A stretch of DNA of 64,000 nt from Trichoplusia ni (Eukaryota; Arthropoda; Insecta; Lepidoptera; Noctuidae): NCBI RefSeq assembly GCF_003590095.1, contig NC_039480.1, forward strand, positions 7,107,328 through 7,171,327, read 5' to 3'. Positions 38,601-52,235 of the stretch are shown here, in pieces. Position 1 is the stretch's first letter, and each line of letters starts with the position of its first letter. Under the pieces are notes generated by a model. The model was given only the letters and a program-made list of their open reading frames with translations. It searched no databases and had not been told where the DNA came from. Both the position numbers and the translations under genes were made by a program.

Positions 38601-41600
38601 TTTCGTTTAGTTACACCTTTTATTAGTTTTCATTATAATTCATAAATACCAGTTTCTAGTACTTTCCCACAAAGTCTCACGGGTCTATATGACGTATCAC
38701 GTCTGATACACCACTTTTTCAAGGAAAGTAAGACCTTTAAACAAGCTTTATGTCTTGCCATATAAGCTTAACGCCGCTGGGCCGGTTATGCTCACTTACA
38801 AAGCTTATTAATGCGCTGGAGATTTCTTCTAACGGTTTCTTACGCGTAATTTATTATGATTGCTTGAATAGTTTTAGACCCAACCGGAGCCAGAAAGACA
38901 AAATACTAAAAAACAGTCTTGTTTTCTAAGTCGTCACTATTTTTTTTTAAGTTCTATGAAACATTGTTAAAATCTAAGACATACTTATTAATCAAACGTT
39001 GTAGTGAGATAGAGGTGTTAATGGCGGGTGTACGCTGGTTGTACGGCGACTGGGCGAACCGGCGGCCGCTGGCCGTGGACGTGATGCGCTGCGTCAGGTT
39101 TGGGCTCATCTCGCCGTGGCAGCTAGTGGACATCAAACGGAACCCAGACAATGCCGAAATCTTAGACATTGTGAACGAGCCCGAAGTGCAGCAAATGGTT
39201 GACGATGGTCTGGCGTGAGTTTTGCCAACATTCTTCTACAGTGGAGCTATTTTTAAAGATATCTAACACATATTTAGCTATCAAAGATATTGAGAAACTA
39301 GTAGTTAGACCTCCATCTCGTCTTTTGATCAAATAGAAACGATTAAAAAAACATGTCTTCTGTCGATTGTAGTAGAAGACAAAATTATCTAAAGTTTGAA
39401 CTGACATTTTGCAACAAACCTACAATGATTAATTAGTTCGCGTTGCAGAATAAATCAAGAAACGGATTCGTGATAGAATATACCTACATGACTTGATTGG
39501 GAATTTTAAATCTTAGATAAACCTTTGACGTAAATCACGCTTTGTGTAGGATTAATTTAATTAAACATCCTAGATACTATCTTTATATAGATCAGACTTG
39601 GATCCGGTACTTGTTGCATATACATATTTAAAGTACTTATGAATTTTCAAAAGGTGTAGGACGAATGCAATGACATTAATTGTGTAGCAGATACCTATTA
39701 TCCTTCTGTTAGCATACTCTTTCTATAATACCTACATCTTTATTATGCCACACCAAAGTGATTTCCTGACGAGAAGTTACGAACTACAGGAAAAAAACCC
39801 TCGTTAGTTTTAAGTCTAATTAAATGTAGCTGAAGCAGAATTACAACAGTATATTATTATCTACATATAAACTTATCGATTACAGAGTACATATCCCTGT
39901 TGTCTGCATTATTGCGAACAATTTTGAGGAAATTTGTTATTCCTGCACAAGCAAATTAATAATTTGATATCGTAATAAGCACAACTAGCTGTTGCCCGCG
40001 ACTTCGTCCGCGTGGTTAGAAGATACAAGTTATAATTTATACCTGCCTTCTATCTATCTATCTGCCTATCTTGTAGGATTCAGTCAGCGTTTGCAATGTA
40101 AGCGCAAAAAATGTGTTTTTTTACGACCTCACATTAGAAACCTCAAAAATTGTAGCCTATGTGTTATTCTGATGTATAGGCTATATTGTGGTAAAGTTTC
40201 ATTCAAATCCATTCAGTAGTTTTTACGTGAAAGAGTAACAAACATCCATACATCCATACTTACAAACTTTCGCCTTTATAATAGTAGTAGGATTATTTGT
40301 CCAACTAGCACTCTAAAAAGGATAATAAAAAAATTATTTATAACTATCTCTGAACGGTTTTCTGTATATGTAAATCGGCAGACGCAAGTGCAAAAATTGC
40401 GCTGCGTTTTGTTGAACAGTTGAAGTACAGATAGCGTTATTTGATTTTAGCTTGAATTAAAAATCTTTTGCAGTTACGTCATCATAAAGTATTGGTATGG
40501 CAATAACTCAAAAAACTACTATCACTGGATCGATGTCCTGGGACTGACTGAGCCTGCAGAAAGGAACTGGATCGGTGAAGAGAAGGTTAAATACAGTGTA
40601 CATTAAAAATATCTTTATAGAACTTGTTCACACTAATACAAGAATTATAGATACAATTATTAAAACAGAGAGATAGGATAGAGACTCGAGAAAAGTCGAG
40701 AGATTTCAAGTTAAATCCTTAACCATGCGCAAAGTTTTCGAATTTGTGTGCTTTAAAAGTTAGAGAGGAAACTTAAAAAAAATAGGCCATTTACATGCGC
40801 AAATGCGGGTCTTAAATATGACCAAGCTTCTAATATTTGTATATTCATAACCATTTTAATCTCAGATGACGTGATACGTAAAATCCTAACAATGTTGACG
40901 AACTTTGTAGAATCACGTGACGTACAAGGATTTCCTGAAATATCTAGAACAGTTTATGGTACCGAAGGACCAGATGTACCAACAGATGGCCATGATGCAA
41001 CCGCCGAGAAGGAACGATGATAACATACCAGGTATAATGTTGAAATATAATTTGCTTTGATTACAACTTTCGGCCGTTCTAATTTAGAATTCCGTAGATT
41101 CAAGAGTAAGTAAGTAAGTAGTACTCAGCGTACTAGCTTATCGTGGAAAATTTTAATATCTTATTTAGATACTTATAACTGAGGAGCTTATGGCAAAGTT
41201 ATAACTGCACGTCAATCAATAACAGGTTAAGCGACGATTGGTACGGTCGGCCCGTGAATGAGTAACCATAAATGTCATAACGAGTTCATCTGTTTCGAAT
41301 TTCAGATAGCCAGTGGCTCCTTGTGGCTTGACTGGAATTCCCACGCAAACATAGTTGGGGAAAGGCTAGGTCGATAATTTATCATCTCCATATTAGAAAT
41401 TCCACATCTCTGAGCTGGTATTGAAATAGCTAGAACTCGCGAAAATAGAACAAAGTTATGTAAACACGAGCAGATATTTATGGATCCCTGATAAATTGTG
41501 CATCTGGAAGCATTTACAAATCCATCCAACAATGAAAGAATATAATGTTTGGAATGTCCCATTTAGTAACACCCGATAGTAGAGTTTAAATGTATGCCAA

Positions 41601-44600
41601 ATTGTATTGTAATAGGAATGATATAAAAAATAAAAATCTATTTAGTTCCTCAGTTAGATAAAACAAAAAAATCAGAAATGTATTTTTGTCTTTTTCTTTA
41701 CACGATTTCGATGGCGAATTTATGTTCGGGGACAAAAAAAAACCCGTTTGCATTATTTTGCTTTAAGCACCTCTCCCCATACTCGCTTCATTATAACTTA
41801 CGCCACCATCATAATCATCATCATCATCGCATGCGCATTATTGCCTGTTCTAAAGTTCTAACTTGTATAAGTAAGTCACACAGAAAATAAAAAATACGCC
41901 TTTATAAAAAAATTGTCAAACAAACAATAGAGTTCATAAAATGTATTCGTTGATTTCTATCAGGCAGCATGCGAGGCATGGATAACGAAAAAATGGAAAT
42001 GCGGAGACCAAAGATGGACTTTCCTCTACCGGCAACACTGAAAGGACTTTCTGGAGACAAAGACAAGTCTTTCCCGACAATGAGCGAGTTTTTTGAGAAT
42101 CGGAGAAAGGTAAAAACATTCCAAGCATAGATAACGCTCCTTACTTAGATACTAGTAACATACTGCAAATATTCGTAATAATTATAAACGTAATTAATAT
42201 TTATTCTGCCGTAATTTATCAACTTTCATATCGTGATCATCTCAAATATGCAAGCTTTCTTGCTATGACCTAGCTTGCTTTGCTAGTAACCGAGACAGAC
42301 ACCTTGTCCTGCACATCCATTCTTATGTGGAGTGGAGGACGGGCCACACTTAGAGAAGGAGTCCAACGGACTATGGGCCGGGATATTATAGGACTATATG
42401 TCTATGACTTATATTCTAATGTGAAATAAGCTTATGCGTATTTTCGTTCTTGTACCTTGACATACATAATATTATGTATAAGTTTATCGAAGAACAATTT
42501 ATCAGACTACTGACTGATCTGAATTGCGAAAGATTAAGAACGCCCTAAGGGAAAAGTAATATTTCATCTTTTAATGTATCCCATAATGATAACGAACAAC
42601 ATTTTTGTTAGGCGCAGGAAGGTCAGCAATCACTTTCCCCTTCGAACAGATCGCCTCAGTCCATGGACATGGATGTGACTCTGCAGATGCCTTTAATGCC
42701 AGAATCAAGAAGAGCCCCCGATCTAGCCTGTAAACATCAAAAACAATATGAGGTAATAAAACCGGTCAAGCGGGACTCGCGACATTGAGGGTTTGTATAA
42801 ATAGGTTAAAAGAAATAATATGTACTTAACAAATAAATTTGGAGGAGCCTTTAAATTGATACGTCATTATTAGAACATTTTAGGTATTTATGTCGATTAA
42901 ATATAGTAGATTGTTTTTCAGAGATCGTATCTTTTTAAAGCGGAATAAAAGACATGATGTGTGAAAATTTTAGAGGCCTTAATATCATGGTGCCTAAGAC
43001 GGACAGGCAGCGGCACCTCAGTTTAAAGGCCTAATAGGTTTCCGTTTTTACTATTTGAGTATAGAGCCCTAACAAAACATGCTCTTTAATACCATTATAT
43101 TAATTGCACCATTACCAACTTAATGTAATTGTTATCATATATATTTGGACAGGCGCTTAAAATGGTTCATTTTTGTTTATTTTGTTTTCCGTATGTCAGG
43201 AACAAAGAAAACATGTCGAACAACAGAAGCAGCAGCTACAGATGGCTCAACAGCAACGCCGCAAACAGATTCAACAAATTCACATGTGCACGATAGAAAG
43301 AGATACCGTAATCAGTCTCTTTTTATTTACTTCTTTTCATTTTATTTATTATTCTGTAAACAGTAACCAGTTCAGCTCTAGCTTTTTTATACAAAATATG
43401 AAGGAATGTGATTTATCTTAGCACAAGAAGATTATACAAATGGCAAAAATTGGTCTATTTTATTTGATATATAGGTAGTATATTTTCCCACAGGGTTCAA
43501 AACACGCGCAAATATACGACCCTCCGGAAAAAGACTCCGCAGAAGATTTGAACACGACCAATAGTGAAACTAGCAGTGGAACTGCCGAAACCAGCATTAA
43601 CGACAAATTATCTGTAAGGAACTTATCAAATCTCTTGGAAGAAATACTTAACAGTTAGTCATAACTATTGTCAAGTACCGTCTCTGCGTAAAATTATAAT
43701 ATGCGAGGACGTACAACACTGTCGCCCATGCCGTCAGCGTAGCCGACAACTGGTCAAGCTACTAACATTACAAATATTTTCTCCACAGACCCAGTTCGCG
43801 ATGAGGAGATCAGAAAAGAGACACAGTGTGGCTGCTTCATACTTAGCAGCCGCGACCGCAGCTTTGGCTGGCTCAAGAAGGTAGTCAAATGTTTAAAAGC
43901 ATTCATCCAATGCTCGTTGACAATGGAGGCAGTCCAACAAGTAGTACATTTGAAATCATTTGAATTACTAGAGGTAGACCATTGGCTATTCAAAATCCTA
44001 ACCATAAGCCTTCGATCACGTATTACTATCACGAACAATTATTTTATTTTATTATTTAAGACATTAATCAGTTACTTATACGGCTTCGTTACAAGTCCAG
44101 GTCCTTCCACAGTCCGACTTCTGGGCCTCGATTGCTGAATGCGACGAACGCGTCTCGTTCGGAACCAGCGTCCAGGCCAAACGCGCCCTTGTCCCAGAAC
44201 AATATCGGCAGCCCGCAGATCTCACTCTTCAATCAGTCCAAGGAATCTATCGCTAAAATTAATATGTGAGCAAAACTGCATTCTGGTTGTATTTTGGCTA
44301 TAATAATTTCTACTGGGTTAGTTCAGAATTCACGGGGATTTGAATTTGTGGTCAGCTGTAACAAGCCTATGAAAATATGAATTGAAATCCTCTGTTTACA
44401 AAAAATATTTCCTGCCTAAAATGCAGTCAGGGAAGACCGAAGAATTGAATAAATTCTAAACATTTATTCTCTTTTAGTTCACATTTCACAAAAATATTAA
44501 TATAAAATGACATATTTTTCGGCTGTAGATACACGTTTTATTACTTTTTGCTAAGGCGCCTTTTCTCGATGTATTAAAATAGATTTATATGGATATTATT

Positions 44601-47600
44601 AATATGGATCATTAATATTTTATCTACACCAGGAACAAGCTATCTACATCGATCTTAGGCCCTTCGAATAAGAACTACATCGCAGAAGGGTCCCTGTTCA
44701 ACTGGGAGAGAGAAACCGTCTTGGTCTTCGGTGGTATAGATCCTCATCCACCGTACGGAGTTGGAAATACTGGAAAATATATTTATAGGTAACAAAACAT
44801 ACATACTCGATAACAGTGATAGAAAAATATAATAGAAATAATATTTTTTTCTCTATTTTTGCCCCAGGTTTGACCCAGGGACGAATGTTTGGGACCACGT
44901 CGGAGACCTACCAGAGCCAAGGCATCACCATTCCGTTGCTTTCTTAAGAGGACGAGTGTACCTTGTTGGTTAGTATTTACTTCTAACCATACAACATACA
45001 ACCATACCGACTTACGAACACATACAAAATTACTTTTGCTCTGAGCTCATTACAAGATTAAATCGAAATGAAAAAACAAATTATAATCCTTAAAAATCAC
45101 TTGAACAATTAAATCAGTGCTTGTAAAACGTGTTTTTATTTGCAGAGATTTTTCGAAGTTAAATTTATTAATTTTCTTATAGGTGGTGCTGACCCTCGAG
45201 ATGACGATATACGCGGGAAGTCTGTGGTCGTCTCAACTGTATGGAGCTTTGAGCCGGTTTCCCGATCCTGGTATAGTGAAAGTGGTCTCATGACACCCAG
45301 GAAGAACTTCGGCCTCGTCGTCCACCGAATGGCAATGTATGCTATTGGAGGACAGGATAAGAATGGCAGGTAAGAAAAACTCTTTGACATAACAAATTTA
45401 AGACATATTCTCTTAAATTTGTTCAAAAGTGACAGTAAAAGATGTTATTCAAATTAGTGCAGTACAGTGTAATGCAACGCAGTGCAGTAAACTATTTTCG
45501 TATAAGTGTTTTAATTTCTTTAAGGTTAATTTATTAATGTGAGTTTTAGCTTATTTGAAACCCAAAATCTAATCTCTTTACTAGTTGTACGTCTATATAT
45601 AAGTACTGCACTTCACTAGGTAACAATCACTTGATAGTGACAAAGTAAACATGTCATGACACTTCAGGGTGACGTTAAACATGTAATTATTTAATATAGC
45701 CAGTAGTGTAAAATGATCCATTAAGTTGACTCTTTTTAAGTCTCCATGTATTTTCTGTGTACTAGGGTCTTAAGCTCCGTAGAAAAGTTCGACCCGAAGA
45801 CTGGTGCGTGGACGAAGGTGCGGTCGATGTGCGTGTCTCGCATGGCGGTGGCGTGCGCCAAGTACCGCGAGTACATCTGGGTGGCTGGCGGCATGACCGG
45901 CAATAAAAAGAAGCCGGTCGGCAAGAGTGTCGAGTGCTACAACTCTAGGACTAACGAGTTTGTCTATTTTCTCTTTTTGCTGTCTCGATGGAATATTATT
46001 TGGATCATCATCATCATCATCATCACCATTTGGATGATAAGTTTGTGTGAAACTGTGGATTTGAATATCCTGTTTTCGTTAATTTGTTCCGAAATGATGC
46101 AAAGGTTTGCCAATTTGTATATATCGGGATTGCCCGGCTATTTTCGGCCCCAACTGGAATCCTTCATCACATTTAATAATTAATCATCCTCACGAAAGTA
46201 CCTATAAAATATCCTATTTCCGAAATAGCTTTAAAATGTTTTGATTCTTTTATTGTAGTTTCGTCGGTTTCGTTAGTCGCTATTGGCATATATAGGGTAT
46301 GGTTTTTTCAGGAAAATTCCCTGATAATTACAGTTTCTTAAATATTTTACTTCTGAAAACATCTCGGTTGCTTGTTTTCTCGCTGAACATGTTTCAATCT
46401 ATTTTATTAAACATCTATTATTAAATGAAATGTTTCATGCAGGTGGACAGAAATACACAGTCTGCGGTTTCCCAGATGTTTCTCCACTATGTTTGCGATG
46501 AACGATAAACTGTACATTATTGGTGGCGCAGGCAAAATATCTGACAAGGTAAAATATGATGTTTTGGAGTTGCGTGATGACGTTATTAATACGAATGATG
46601 GATTTTATCTAAATCTAAAACTAAATTCTAATCATATCCCAAAGAAAAAATCTATCCCAAGAAAAAAGTACCTGAAATATTGATTCCTTTTAGGGACAAG
46701 TCACAAGCTTCTTTCTTTTGACTTTGTGAGCTTTTAATATTTTTTCCATCTTCCTACTATGTTACTACCAGCGCTAAATTGGGGTAATTGTAGGATAAAA
46801 CGGCTAGCAGTGTGGGAGCAATAGACGTTTGGGACTGGAAGCTACGTGAGTGGAAGCACGAGACGGAGATGTCGATGCCCCGACACGGACACGCGCTCGC
46901 CTATCTCGGGACACAGCTCATCATTATAGGCAAGTAACAAGACTTTGTGAGTAGTTTGTAATATCACAACGTTAGCAGAAAATTAATATCAATCTTCATT
47001 ACTATCCAATTTCCTACATGGTAATCCTATTTAAGTATATTTTTGTTGTCGTTACATTCCAAGGTAAGATTCGTTTGTTTGTGATGCTTTCACCAAGTAG
47101 CTGTAGTTGTAGCTGTAGTAGTGTGGAAAGCTGTATTGTCGGCAAATAACAGAGGCTACACTTAACCTCCATATACCCGTGAAAATGCCTGAAAAATCAA
47201 TCGATCAACTGTTTGTCTATAAAGTAACAGTTTTCGAAAGTCAAACTCGACATTGGACAGCACCCTAATTGGCCCACTTACTAAGTGCTAGAGATGTGAA
47301 GAAGAAACAGTGCTAAAATCTCCACAGCACAGCTCACTATCCTTCAATTAACAACAAACAATATACAATGCGCCCTATGCCGCTAGTTTATACTTCAAAA
47401 ATGATTGACGTCATCAACAGTATTATTACGATCGAGATAAAGATAAAACACATTAAGGATTGTCAAATCAGCTACTTAAGATATTATCGGGTGTAATATT
47501 GATGTGTTTGTGTCAAAAGTTTCCTTATTGTCACGTAGTTCCGATAAATCTGATGGGCTGTTGCCACCGCAAAATTTGCATAGTTCTGTTAAGCAAGCAG

Positions 47601-48930
47601 ATCAAAAATTAAAGTATCCTGAAAAGTGGACAATGACCTCCGAGTTATTTTTGCAACATGAACGTAAACTATGATTATTCGAGTAATGCAAAAATTTCAA
47701 CCGTGAATGCCGGAGCAAAATTGGTTCCTGGTACTAATGGTACAAATTATGGTCTGGTAACAAAACTCTTACAGTGAACTTAAACCTTGAAAAGTCGGCA
47801 CTCCTTTTCCAGCTTTCTACAGGCTAGCTAAAATAGTATTTTAATTCCTAGAAAACATGAAACTAGGTCAGCCGTTTCTCACAACTCGATGACTATGCGA
47901 AGTTAATGTTAACAAACTCATCTATTGTAAATAACTTTTTCCTTATTGCTAGCGAGTGGTAAAAGAAGCAGGTTCTCAATTGGTCGTGTTATGTGCTTTT
48001 CCTTAGCACTACGATCTGGATGAACCGATTTTGTCGATTCTTTCTTAAATTTAAGGTGGAATAGATCATTTTGTCCAAAAAAATCATCAAGTTTGGTTCA
48101 GTAATTTTTTATTTGAAGTCAATTGTATTATTTTTGTTGTTAAAAAATATTATTAACAAATCTTTGATCGCTATCGATCATGTAGTACGATTTTAATCTA
48201 CTATGTTTAAAATTAAGGAAGAAGTAAAACTCAAGGGCAATCAATTACGATGTTATTGTTTGTTCATTCAGTTATTCTTCTTTTATCTCGAAATATCAGT
48301 TTTGAAGCATGATAATAACATCAAAATCGCCTATTTTTAGGAACAGATTGAGTTACTGCTAGATTCGATACCTATTGTAATATTTGTAATAATCGTCTCA
48401 TAACTTTGATTGCAGACTGCATGCATACTACGTGTATTTCCCTAAGTTATTGTTTAAATCGATGTGTTTGTGACCATATGCTCGTACATATTTTGATTTC
48501 TGTTTATTTACTATCATAGCATTTTATTGTAATTTAAATATCATTTTCTATAAATATATTTTCCTCGTATTTTGCACATCATCTTATGCACCAGTCCAAT
48601 ATTAGTCCAATCCAGATCTACACTTTGAACGCAAAATAATTTCGATTAATATTTTAGAAATAATCGAAATTGTTTTGCCTCTTTTAAGTCACCACAAATC
48701 CTTTCACCTAATTGGCATTTGATCAAACCAGATTCCACTAGGACGCTACAAAATTGAAGAGTTATATCCCTATTTTACCAGGGGGTGTGACGACAATCTA
48801 CATGCGTGCGTTAAACAATGTGGAATCTTTCTGCTGTGAGCGCGGCGCGTGGATCCGAGGGGTGTCGACCCTGCCGACGCCGCTGTCGGGTCACGGCGCC
48901 GTCACCCTGCCGCCAGCCTCGCTCATGTGA
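35655..48930 (+). CDS. BTB-BACK-Kelch protein, about 1113 residues, 25 coding exons
   Basis: Probably a Cullin-3 ubiquitin-ligase adaptor: BTB binds Cullin-3, the Kelch propeller binds a substrate. Exons with consistent phases: 35655-35677, 35802-35933, 36009-36099, 36182-36298, 36387-36640, 37189-37306, 37666-37798, 37875-37993, 38455-38567, 39005-39214, 40474-40585, 40911-41031, 41964-42109, 42612-42752, 43200-43307, 43494-43613, 43789-43880, 44101-44265, 44633-44788, 44868-44968, 45183-45369, 45766-45957, 46443-46548, 46794-46929, 48782-48930. BTB at about 207-330 (TDTIIHIGDEEFHCHY), BACK about 330-500, Kelch from about 772 (LVFGG, YLVGG, AIGGQ, VAGGM, IIGGA, IIIGG). Two features are unusual for the family: about 200 residues before BTB, and a Gln/Met/Ser-rich linker of about 260 residues before Kelch. 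The start is uncertain; the frame is open upstream of 35655 to about 35510. Confidence 0.85.
37560..37632 (+). repeat. LINE 3'-end-like fragment
   Basis: cattttggaggaggcctttg, ctgccgtggaactgttaat and gggctgatg ending in a gatgat run look like the 3' terminus of lepidopteran LINEs. It sits in a BTB-Kelch intron. Confidence 0.5.
38173..38410 (-). other. Antisense open frame in a BTB-Kelch intron, possible transposon relic
   Basis: A minus-strand frame open across the segment reads PAGGGEGTLSLDQLTGQNGD, later LRKGLQGRLEP. Its base composition is more coding-like than the intron around it. No family was identified; an old transposon ORF is the best guess. Confidence 0.2.
39990..40300 (+). repeat. 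Interspersed repeat, family 5 (LINE 3'-tail-like), copy 1
   Basis: It starts tgttgcccgcgacttcgtcc and ends with tttcgcctttataatagtag after agtagtttttacgtgaaaga. These are hallmarks of a very common lepidopteran repeat. A reversed copy lies at 52415-52675. Confidence 0.75.
41196..41290 (-). repeat. Interspersed repeat, family 2, copy 3 (reversed)
   Basis: The reverse complement starts ctcgttatgacatttatggt and then gggccgaccgtaccaatcgt, matching the order in the 6160-6310 copy. It lies in a BTB-Kelch intron. Confidence 0.5.
46930..48781 (+). other. GC-AG intron of the BTB-Kelch gene
   Basis: The donor is atag/gcaagtaac, the favoured context for GC donors, and the acceptor is tattttaccag/gg. 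Only this boundary keeps the frame (LIII then GGVTT). The 1.85-kb intron holds no recognised gene. Confidence 0.75.
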
Positions 48931-49120
48931 CTAGACTGCCTCCTGGTAAGAAGCTTCAGTGAACCATGAATGTAAATTGCTTTAGGATGATAGGTATTAT
49001 CACAGTTTGAACCGCAATAGAAAGTAGCACGGTAAGACGGTCGAGTAAAATGTTTCAAGTTCCATCCCACGGACACCAAGACAGGCACGGACCGACTTTT
49101 CAAATGTTGTGCGGTTTATA

Positions 49121-49126
49121 AATAAA
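49121..49126 (+). terminator. Poly(A) signal of the BTB-Kelch gene
   Basis: AATAAA lies about 190 bp after the BTB-Kelch stop codon. Confidence 0.5.
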
Positions 49127-49139
49127 TCTCACAGCTTAC

Positions 49140-50900
49140 ATTTTTGAATGGCCTGTAAAAATGTGAGTGAGACTTTGCGATCTCGAGATAATCCATCATT
49201 AACAAGAACACCTGCATAATGCAACGTGGCTCTCTTAGTAAATATCGTGTGATTGAACTCTTTTGGGAACCCCCTGTTAATCAGTATCTTCAAATAAATC
49301 TTATAATTTGATCGGCTCATACGCACTTTCGTCACCTGACAATTAAGTTCGAAATCCTTTAGCTATTTTTTATAAGATTTAGTCCTGTTTTTTTTTAATT
49401 TAGGCATTACCCTGCACTCATGTGTTAGTGATAGGGCTATTTTCCCCACAGGTGGTCATCCTCGTCGCTCGAGTTTGCTCCAAAACGACGAGATCAAAAT
49501 TGATTAACTTTGTGCCTTAATCACCCGCCTGAAGATCTACTAAGAAAGTGGACTGAAACAAACTCATTTGTATAGATATAACAGGGCGTTAAATCTATTG
49601 ACGCCAAAATCGCAAAACTTCCCAAAACTGCTGTCAGAACCAGACTGCTGTAGTTGGTTCGGAATAATTTATTATGTAATACCTGTATACTTTTTTAGCT
49701 TTTCTTTATATTCAAACTATACTTATGTATTATTTACCTGTATAATTTTATAAATCCTGCAATATCTCCCGGAGTTATCTCAAAGTATACTCTTCAGTTT
49801 GAATATTTTGTATCCCAGTGGGTCACTGGGGTTTGACAATATTTGTAGCCTGCAAAACTTGCAGAGCTGAATGAAAGTATTTTCGTTAATTTGTCAATCT
49901 TTACAATATGTCAAACAAAGTCGTGCCAATTTCCTCTTACAACTCTAAACGGAACGTTTTTTTCTATGATATTAGATATGTTATTATCTGGTTTTGCACT
50001 AAATAGCAGAATCGACAAATAAAAAAAACATCGGAAAAAATCACGAGGAAAACTTAGTCTCACACATTTTGTATCCTACACGGTACACAGGAACGGGAAC
50101 TACGCGGATGAAACCGCGGGTCTCAACTAGTGTATAGATAAAAGAGAATAAAATAATTTCCAAAAACATCGTGCTATCTGCGACTATTCGAATTATCCAT
50201 TACCTACTTGAACATTTGGACCAATAACCGGCCCCTGTGGAACACTTTACAATATCACAAAAATATTTATTAGTCGATTTAAAGTATTTATCGAAAATAT
50301 TGTCTAGTAACTAATTCAATAGTTACGTTATTTCTATATGGATGTTTCTTGATCTATTAAGGGATACTATAAGTGCACAGTAACTGTAGCTTGTAAACGT
50401 TGGCGAAAAGTCAAAATTGTGCGTGCCGTGAGAGTGCTGTGGTAAGTTAATGAAATCGTACGTGACTTGTAAATGTTGATGGAGAAGTTCTCTTGTATAT
50501 GTGAAATTATTGATTTAATTGTATGTTCAATCGTTTTGTGCTTTATTAAAATGTTCTACTTATTCCAGTTGCCTTGTTTCATTCCGTTACAATTCAAAAC
50601 ATTATTGAATTCAGTTGTACATTCTTTACTGTACACCATAGAATTACAGCGTGATATTAACTACGTACAGTGTATGAGCACAATGGCGGTCTTATCGCTT
50701 ATAGCGATATCTTCCAGACAACCTTTAGATCGGCAAGAAAGATAAAATAGAGGTAGATGTAAATACGAATTTTACTTTTAAATAATCAATTTAATAAGCG
50801 TATCAATATTATAATTAGACGAGGAATCGCAAAACTTAGAAGACTTAAAATAAACTTAACGCTAATATCACAAGAAGACTAAAGTGTTTCGTTTATATTG
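49140..50900. other. Intergenic stretch between BTB-Kelch and small-peptide gene C
   Basis: A convergent 3'-3' gap with no recognised gene. Frames at 49568-49753 and 50473-50745 look random. Confidence 0.5.
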
Positions 50901-50903
50901 GCA

Positions 50904-50909
50904 TTTATT
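50904..50909 (-). terminator. Poly(A) signal of small-peptide gene C
   Basis: AATAAA on the minus strand lies about 30 bases after the stop of gene C. Confidence 0.55.
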
Positions 50910-50939
50910 GCGGTCGTGGGCAATGGTGGTGCGTGATGT

Positions 50940-51603
50940 TCAGTCCCAGACCTCGCGGCAGACGCCGAGGATGTCCCTCATGAAGCCCTCCTCACAGGGA
51001 GGGTAGCGCGTGAAGAACAACACGTTGTTGACGGGAACGAACCGGCTCGGTTTTAGGTGAGTTATCACTTCCTGAAAACAAAAAGTTAAATGTGTTAAGG
51101 GAAAGGTGAAAAGAAGTGTAATTTTATTAATGATCTAATGAATTTCATTTCGGCAAATTTTGCACCTGGTTTGATACAAAATTTGTCAAGCGAACAACAA
51201 AGGAAAAAAAGGAAGGTATAATCAAACAGTATTTGAAGTTAACAAAGTAAAATCAAAACAATCTTCTGCATTCAACGCAACACATTTTTAGAAAAATAAA
51301 AACAAACTATTGCGACCATATTCTATATCCGATGGTGTACAGTACACAATTAATTGTCATATAAAAAGAATAACTACTTTCTATAAAGCTCACAACCCTT
51401 AAACTTAAAAAAGATTTAATGAAAAAAACTGAAAAACATAAAGGTCAACTTACAATGGGCATGCCATCGATGTCAGTAGGAATAGGCTGCTCTTCCAGTT
51501 CCAATTCCTCTTCAGTCTGCATCATAATATTCCTCGGGTGTACGTGCTTGGAGTAAACACCACAAACAACACTCAGCAAAACGAAAATCATTAACTTCAT
51601 CAT
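50940..51603 (-). CDS. Small secreted peptide with CxxG...GxCRE motif, member C (93 residues, two exons)
   Basis: Exon 1 is 51454-51603 and exon 2 is 50940-51071, joined in phase 0 (donor gtaagt, acceptor ttttcag). The start is MMKLMIFVLLSVVCGVYS, a clear signal peptide with likely cleavage after VYS. An acidic stretch (EEELELEEQP) follows. The C-terminus reads PVNNVLFFTRYPPCEEGFM then RDILGVCREVWD and aligns with genes A and B around Cys-x2-Gly and Gly-Val-Cys-Arg-Glu-Val. The acidic spacer before the motif is also shared. An extra upstream Met codon precedes the chosen start in frame. The function is not known; the intron position differs from gene B. Confidence 0.75.
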
Positions 51604-51619
51604 TATTACGTTATTTATA

Positions 51620-52235
51620 GTGTTCAAAACGATATCGACGTGTTACTATCAGACTCTCTCAAAATTGTTTGGAGATTACAATACTTTTCCTGCCTTTTAA
51701 GTGCTATGCTGTTATCATTTGGCTCGTGGATTACGTCACAGAATTCACAGATACTTACCAGTCAAGCTGGCTGCCCCGTGTTTGTTCAATGTGACGTATT
51801 TGAGAACAAATAAACAGTTTGCCCCGTTCGTCCCCTTTTTGCTTAAACATGTAATAAATACGTCATACGTCACTTCTTCTTCAATGGAAGTCATTATTTC
51901 AAATATGCAAGTCGTGATTTAAGGAAGGAAATTTGCTTATATTTTTATGAAAAAGACGTCAGAAAGTTGTCATGTGATATTTTTTGCTCATTCATGAGAA
52001 CGCATTATACGTATAGGCAATGCTGTTCTTAGAATTTGGAACATTATTATGAACAAGCGGCACGTAGGCATTGATGTTTTAGAACCAGGGTTATACCAGA
52101 CTTATTTAAATATTTACTTTTCAATTTGTAAAAAAAGAAAACCTACATCATTACTTCATTTTTAAAAATTGAGAATTTATAAGCTGCAAAATATTGAACA
52201 TTGGTTATCACAATTTAACGGGCTTCAATTTTATT
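51620..52235. other. Non-coding stretch upstream of small-peptide gene C
   Basis: Contains the presumed promoter of gene C. No clear core-promoter motif was placed and no other gene was seen. Confidence 0.4.
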
